Assembly (NCBI GenBank): GCA_024761205.1
Contig: JAMASS010000005.1
Location: 62,001-126,000, forward strand
Direction: 5' to 3'
DNA: 64,000 nt
Origin: Limisphaerales bacterium
Lineage (GTDB): Bacteria; Verrucomicrobiota; Verrucomicrobiia; Limisphaerales; AAA164-E04
The translations under genes and the position numbers were made by a program. Shown here in pieces: positions 60,030-64,000 of the stretch (position 1 is its first letter; each line of letters begins with the position of its first letter). The notes beneath the pieces were generated by a model. That model was not told the DNA's origin, searched no databases, and saw only the letters and a list, made by a program, of their open reading frames with translations.

Positions 60030-61778
60030 ATGAACCGAAACATCATCTTCGTAACACTCGCCCTCTGGGCAGTGCCGGCACTTGTCCCCCTGGCCCAACC
60101 CGATCCCTTTGCGGATCGCGTGATCGCCTACGAACCCGGAACCGACTTCGCCGTCGCGTCTGGCAGCGGCCTGGGCTACACCAACACGGTCTCGGCACTG
60201 GGCGCGCCCTCGTCCGTCACACCCGGGGACTTCGGCGGTCCTGTCACGCCCTTCGCCCCCCCGTTTCTTCGGGAGCAGCTGCTTTCCATCGGTAACGGCG
60301 GCCATCTGGTTTTGGAGTTCGACCCGCCGATCTTCAATCATCCCAATAATCCGTTCGGTCTCGACTTCATCCTTTACGGGAATGCGGGCTTCTCGATCAC
60401 GAACGGGAACTTCAGTGGGGGCGGCATTACCGATGGGGCTACTTTCGGCCATAGCACCGGTCATACCCGCGTGTCGGTGAGCGCGGACAACGAGTCCTAC
60501 TTCACGCTGGACCAAACCGTCGCGCCCATCGTCGATGCGTTCTTTCCCTCTGACGCCGCTGGAACATTCGGCATTCCCGCGGATCCGTCGCTGACACCGG
60601 CTGATTTTGCCGGCGCAGATCTTACGCGAATCCGCGAGCTGTATCAGACCAGTGCCGGAGGTGCTGGCTATGACTTGGCCTGGGCTCGAGACGACAGCGG
60701 CATGCGGGTGGCGCTTGATTTCGTCCACTATGTTCGCATTGACGTCGAGAGCGACAAAGCGGAGATTGACGCTGCCAGTGCGGTACTCCCGGCCGCCGAT
60801 CTCGCAACCACGCGCTTCGTCGAAACCTTCGACTTTGAACCGGCCGCCAACGGTTGGACGACCACAGGAGAAATCTCGCTTTACCAGTGGCTGCCAGCCG
60901 CCGGACGCCTGGCCGTGCAATGGGACTCTTCAAAGCCAAACAGTTATTTTCATCGCCCCCTAGGTGTTACGGTGGAGACAAATCAGGATTTCTCGCTCGG
61001 ATTCGATTTGGTTTTAGATTCGATCGAGTTCGGCACCACACCCGACAAACCGTTCACGTTTCCCATCGCCCTCGGCTTGATCAATCTCGCACAAGCGACC
61101 CGGGACGGTTACTTCCGCGGCACTGGCATCCATCCGGTTCACGGGCCCAAAGGCGTGGTCGAATGGAACTATTTCCCGGACTCAGGCTTCGGGGCTACAG
61201 TATCGTCCGGCTTGATCTCGCAGGACAATCAGTGGGCCTTTCAAAACACCTTCCCACTGGAGTTGGAAACCCAGACCCGCTACCGGATCGAAATGGATTA
61301 CAACGCCGCAACACAAACGCTGACCACGACCATGAGTGCCAACGGCGAGCCCTTCAGCCCGCTCAACGATGTGTCCTTATCTGAAATTTTCGGCAATCCA
61401 CTGGAGGGCGGCTTCACCACCCTGAACATCGACACGCTAGCGATCTCCAACTACAGCGACGAGGGACAAACGCCGCCAGAATTTGCGGGCTCGGTCAAAG
61501 CGGCAGGGCACGTGGATAATATCACGGTAGAGGTAAGCGCAGCGCAACCCGCCAGTCTGATCGGGCCGATCCATTTGATCGGACCGATCGAAGGTGAGCT
61601 TCGGCTCACCTTCCCCGCTCTCGCCGACTGGGACTACTGGTTGGAGCAAACCGGCGATTTCACTAACTGGATCACGGTAGGCCACCACCGAGCTCAAGAG
61701 ACCGGTCCGGCATCATTCAGCACCTCGCTCGACAGCGCACCAAAGGGTTTCTTCCGAATTCGGGGACTGGTGCAATGA
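60030..61778 (+). CDS. Secreted protein of a B12-riboswitch-controlled operon
   Basis: ATG 60030 gives 582 residues with a signal peptide (MNRNIIFVTLALWAVPALVP). Residues about 25-255 form a domain I recall as 'cell surface protein' families: FADRVIAYEPGTDF, ALGAPSSVTPGDFGGPVTPF, GGHLVLEFDPPIFNHPNNPF, GLDFILYGNAGFSITNGNFS, GAGYDLAWARDDSG and a VHYVRIDVESDKAEIDA end. A second beta-sandwich (about 270-510, laminin-G-like look) and a C-terminal region (WLEQTGDFTNWITVGHHRA, FFRIRG) follow. No anchor or enzyme motif is visible. It is the first gene after the cobalamin riboswitch and overlaps the pseudopilin start (ATGA). Role in corrinoid capture is inferred from position only. Confidence 0.85.
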   Translation: MNRNIIFVTLALWAVPALVPLAQPDPFADRVIAYEPGTDFAVASGSGLGYTNTVSALGAPSSVTPGDFGGPVTPFAPPFLREQLLSIGNGGHLVLEFDPPIFNHPNNPFGLDFILYGNAGFSITNGNFSGGGITDGATFGHSTGHTRVSVSADNESYFTLDQTVAPIVDAFFPSDAAGTFGIPADPSLTPADFAGADLTRIRELYQTSAGGAGYDLAWARDDSGMRVALDFVHYVRIDVESDKAEIDAASAVLPAADLATTRFVETFDFEPAANGWTTTGEISLYQWLPAAGRLAVQWDSSKPNSYFHRPLGVTVETNQDFSLGFDLVLDSIEFGTTPDKPFTFPIALGLINLAQATRDGYFRGTGIHPVHGPKGVVEWNYFPDSGFGATVSSGLISQDNQWAFQNTFPLELETQTRYRIEMDYNAATQTLTTTMSANGEPFSPLNDVSLSEIFGNPLEGGFTTLNIDTLAISNYSDEGQTPPEFAGSVKAAGHVDNITVEVSAAQPASLIGPIHLIGPIEGELRLTFPALADWDYWLEQTGDFTNWITVGHHRAQETGPASFSTSLDSAPKGFFRIRGLVQ

Positions 61779-62539
61779 AGAAGCCACCCACTACAGATCC
61801 CGCTTTCACGCTCGTCGAACTACTAGTCGTGATCGCGATCATCGCAATCATAGTTTCTTTGGTGTTGCCGGTCCTCGTAGGCGTCAAAGCGTCCGCCAAA
61901 CAAGCGCAGTGCCTGAGCAATATCCGGCAACTTGGCCTCGCGTCCCAATTATACTGGGACGCCAACGATCAACGGATGTTTCCCTACCTCAGTTCGCGAG
62001 AAGGCGATGGGCTCACGTATTGGTTTGGCTGGCTCCAATCCGGCAGCGAAGGCCACCGGCAATTCGATCCAGCGCAAGGCGTAATCTGGCCCTATCTGCA
62101 AAGTCGGGGAATTAAACAATGCCCTGCCTTTGACTATCGCCATCCAAAGTACAAGCCCAAAGCCACCGGCGCGGCCTACGGATACGGATACAATCTTCAC
62201 TTGTCAGCAAGTGAGGCGCGGATGCCAACCGAAAACGACACGATGAGGCTTGTTTCTCAAATCCAACGTCCCACCGATATTGCACTCTTTGCCGACGCCG
62301 CTCAAATCAATGACTTCCAAGCACCAGCAAGTTTTGACAACCCCTTGGTGGAGGAATTCTATTACGTCAGCAATGGGGGATCCGCATACGCCAATGGCCA
62401 CTTTCGCCATCGTCAAAAGGCCGCCGTTGCCTATATCGACGGACATGCCGGCAGCGTGGATCCCGCTCCCAAAAGCCGGGACCTTAGATTGCCCGCCATG
62501 AATCTTGCCCGTCTCCCGAAACACAATCTCATTCCCTAA
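61775..62539 (+). CDS. Pseudopilin translationally coupled to the B12-regulated secreted protein
   Basis: The 254-residue protein starts at ATG 61775, overlapping the previous stop. The prepilin site is [21 protein letters not shown], followed by the long helix and ASAKQAQCLSNIRQLGLASQ. The C-terminal half has YANGHFRHRQKAAVAYIDGH, the H-x9-D-G-type motif of the DUF1559-like family. Position in the same cobalamin-regulated transcript as the secreted protein, DUF6580 and BtuF genes suggests it helps assemble or export the surface component. The sequence is intact. Confidence 0.92.
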   Translation: MKKPPTTDPAFTLVELLVVIAIIAIIVSLVLPVLVGVKASAKQAQCLSNIRQLGLASQLYWDANDQRMFPYLSSREGDGLTYWFGWLQSGSEGHRQFDPAQGVIWPYLQSRGIKQCPAFDYRHPKYKPKATGAAYGYGYNLHLSASEARMPTENDTMRLVSQIQRPTDIALFADAAQINDFQAPASFDNPLVEEFYYVSNGGSAYANGHFRHRQKAAVAYIDGHAGSVDPAPKSRDLRLPAMNLARLPKHNLIP

Positions 62540-62552
62540 ACGCCGAACCGAT

Positions 62553-62702
62553 ATGAATACAAGAGCACGAACATGCTTCATTCTCTCACTCATTGCCACC
62601 TTTCTCAGATTCGCACCTCATCCGGACAACTTCACACCACTGTTCGCAGTCACCCTGTTCGCAGGGCGCATGCTCAAAAACACTTCGTTCCCTTGGGGCT
62701 AG
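62553..62702 (+). pseudogene. DUF6580-like membrane protein, truncated after about 49 residues
   Basis: ATG 62553 begins MNTRARTCFILSLIATFLRF and APHPDNFTPLFAVTLFAG, matching the N-terminus of DUF6580 proteins (LRLLPHPPNFtPvgAlaLFgG), predicted membrane proteins I recall from cobalamin gene clusters. The frame stops at 62700-62702 and the following four or five helices are missing. It starts 13 bases after the pseudopilin stop, so it belonged to the same operon. Confidence 0.7.
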
Positions 62703-62716
62703 ATTCATAGCGACTA

Positions 62717-63636
62717 CTATGTCGAATCATCTCGATGCTACCCAGTGCCACGGAGATTATGCACAGCCTAGACTTGACTCAAAACCTGGTCGGTCGCTCT
62801 CGAAAGTGTGACTACCCCATTTGTATTTCGAATCTCCCGACTGTCACCTTCGCCCATGTCCACCCAAAAGCACCGAGCCACATGATTGATCGCGATTGTC
62901 AATCACAACGCCTCCGGCAAAGCCTTTCACTCTACGGGATTCGCGAGGATCGGATCCGTGAACTTGCGCCTGACTATGTGATTACCCAGACGCAATGTAA
63001 GGTCTGCGCCGTGAGTCTGAATGACGTCAAAACCTTTCTTAAAAACGGTCTTGGTGGCACCGTCGATCTCCTGGCGCTGACGCCCAATACGTTGGATAAA
63101 GTGTGGGATAATATCTGGCGAACCAGCGCGCCTGCTTAGGGGTATCTGTGGGCACGCCAAGGTCGATGAGATCACAACCAGTCTCGCAACCATCAGGACG
63201 TGGAGCCGATCACTCTCCCCTCCCTCGGTTGTCATGATTGAATAAACCGAAGCGCTAATAATTGCCGGAAATTGAGTGCCCGAGCTAGTGGCTATTGCCG
63301 GTGAAGCCGATGGCTTCGGCAAAGTTGGTGCACATTCTGATTAGCTGGCATGATCAGCGATCCGACAAACGAATCCGAATATCATCAATCGTCGCGCCGT
63401 GCGATTCAACCTGGAACGAACCGAAAAAGAAATGGCCTCGCTTACTCGACAAAAAGGTTGGAACGAACTCAAAGCGGTTCGAAACAGACGAGTCTACGCT
63501 GTGGACAGCAATGCTTTCTTCAATCGACCAGGCCACAGATTGGCAAGAGTCCGCTGAAATCTCGGCCGAGATTTTTCATCCCGACACGTTTAACTTTGGG
63601 CATCGAGATCTAGCTTGGAGGCGCTACGCTCTCTAG
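62717..63636 (+). pseudogene. btuF: BtuF-like cobalamin-binding protein, frameshifts and four Trp-to-stop codons
   Basis: The family beginning RIISMLPSATEIMHSLDLTQ and NLVGRSRKCDYPICISNLPT is intact to IRELAPDYVITQTQCKVCAV and TPNTLDKVWDNIWRTS. After a frameshift it continues VDEITTSLATIRTWSRSLSP and VVMIE. From there the frame holds stops at 63243 (TAA), 63273 (TGA), 63342 (TAG) and 63351 (TGA), each where relatives have Trp (IEW, GNWVPELV, S.W..W). The remainder reads NLERTEKEMASLTRQKGWNE, VRNRRVYAVDSNAFFNRPGH and, after another shift, LEISAEIFHPDTFNFGHRDL. It would have been the periplasmic or surface B12-binding component of a BtuCD-type ABC importer. Confidence 0.88.
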
Positions 63637-64000
63637 CAGAGTTCGAAGAAAACACTCCGACAAAAAGGCGTCGCCAACGACGACATTACGATGTCCTCAT
63701 GCACGCCCGCCAACTATTCCACCGGCTAGATGGCTCGTGCGTGTGAATCTCGGGGAGACAACGCCAAGGCTAATGAAATCCAGAAGCAGCTGGCAACACT
63801 TAGAGTTCCCTACACTTTTACCATCAGCAAAGACAATCGACAAAAAGTAGGCGGATCCGTGCAGTGCCGAGAGGCTGCTCCAAGACGAAACAGTAGAAGG
63901 GCTTCGATCCCTTTCCCTTCAAAGTCGCAGCAGGGCTGCTCCTGAGGCAAAGCGGCAGCAGGCTGCCGCACTCAACGATGATATCCAGGTCAGGCCAATG
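63637..64000. other. Window end, no recognised gene
   Basis: A plus-strand frame 63730-63945 (ATG; RGDNAKANEIQKQLATLRVP) is open for 71 codons without recognised content. The btuCD genes expected after btuF are not visible in the remaining bases. Confidence 0.35.

Noticed and set aside
59790-60920. 376-codon minus-strand open frame covering the riboswitch leader and the secreted-protein gene
   Set aside because: It lies antisense to a better-supported gene and a structured RNA, has no recognisable family, and is explained by GC-rich codon bias opening the antisense frame.
24376-63353. Reassignment of TAG or TGA to Trp
   Set aside because: TAA, TAG and TGA all appear at Trp positions, and intact genes (for example sdhA and sdhB ending in TAG, sdhC ending in TGA) use the same codons as normal stops. 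Mutation is simpler.
63351-63353. Selenocysteine at the TGA codons of the BtuF remnant
   Set aside because: The family has Trp there, no SECIS-like hairpin is apparent, and other stops and frameshifts are present.
1-64000. CRISPR array or intact insertion sequence
   Set aside because: No regularly spaced direct repeats and no intact transposase were found on either strand.

Overview
This window reads as chromosomal DNA of a Verrucomicrobiota-type bacterium. The family mix points that way: paired Planctomycete/Verrucomicrobia cytochrome-c proteins (DUF1549/DUF1553 with DUF1501, and DUF1592-type with DUF1552), several sulfatases, a Tat-exported Gfo/Idh/MocA protein, DUF1559-like pseudopilins, PEP-CTERM and CotH/lamin-tail proteins, very large FG-GAP/ASPIC proteins, and a three-gene type-B succinate dehydrogenase. 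This is an inference from family content; no rRNA is present. Base composition looks mid-50s % GC by eye, with AT-rich patches near 24.5 kb and 41.1-41.6 kb.

The most striking global feature is gene decay. Long intact genes alternate with whole regions in which recognisable families are broken by frameshifts and stops: a sulfatase (5.8 kb), a double hybrid histidine kinase (18.3-21.7 kb), a P63C phage-type protein (21.8-22.7 kb), a small lipoprotein/membrane gene group (23.2-24.7 kb), an ECF sigma/anti-sigma pair (24.7-25.3 kb), PadR plus an ADOP permease (29.8-31.5 kb), a Ser/Thr kinase plus its ECF sigma factor (31.7-34.1 kb), a cupredoxin and a sulfite-oxidase fragment (34.4-35.4 kb), a TIGR03032-type protein (40.1-41.0 kb), PhyH and acetamidase (41.8-43.0 kb), a DUF6600 protein (43.3-44.7 kb), alkaline phosphatase (48.2-49.6 kb), and DUF6580 plus BtuF (62.5-63.6 kb). 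Many stops sit exactly where the family has Trp or Gln, which points to G:C-to-A:T transitions. Nearby open reading frames of more than 1000 codons are clean, so generally poor sequence quality is an unlikely cause. Recent genome erosion, for instance in a host-associated lineage, fits.

Intact blocks: 0-4.7 kb, two tandem FG-GAP/ASPIC proteins. 6.9-16.0 kb (minus), a probable five-gene operon GH88 - unknown membrane-anchored protein - old-yellow-enzyme-like oxidoreductase - DUF1549/1553 cytochrome - DUF1501. 16.4-18.1 kb (minus), an Lrp/AsnC regulator and a cysteine desulfurase. 25.5-29.4 kb, DUF1592-type plus DUF1552 pair. 35.5 kb, tRNA-Ser(GGA). 35.8-40.0 kb, HAD hydrolase and sdhCAB. 45.3-47.7 kb, a dynamin-like GTPase. 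50.2-53.2 kb, CotH and pseudopilin. 53.6-58.2 kb, two convergent sulfatases and a Gfo/Idh/MocA protein. 58.6-59.5 kb, a PEP-CTERM protein with a 15-C homopolymer in its 5' region.

The best candidate for an under-described system is at 59.6-63.6 kb. A well-formed cobalamin riboswitch, followed by a terminator-like hairpin, precedes an intact secreted protein translationally coupled to an intact pseudopilin. These are followed by broken DUF6580 (membrane) and BtuF-like (B12-binding) genes. This suggests a B12-repressed surface apparatus that uses a secreted protein and a pseudopilin for corrinoid acquisition, with its transport arm now decaying.
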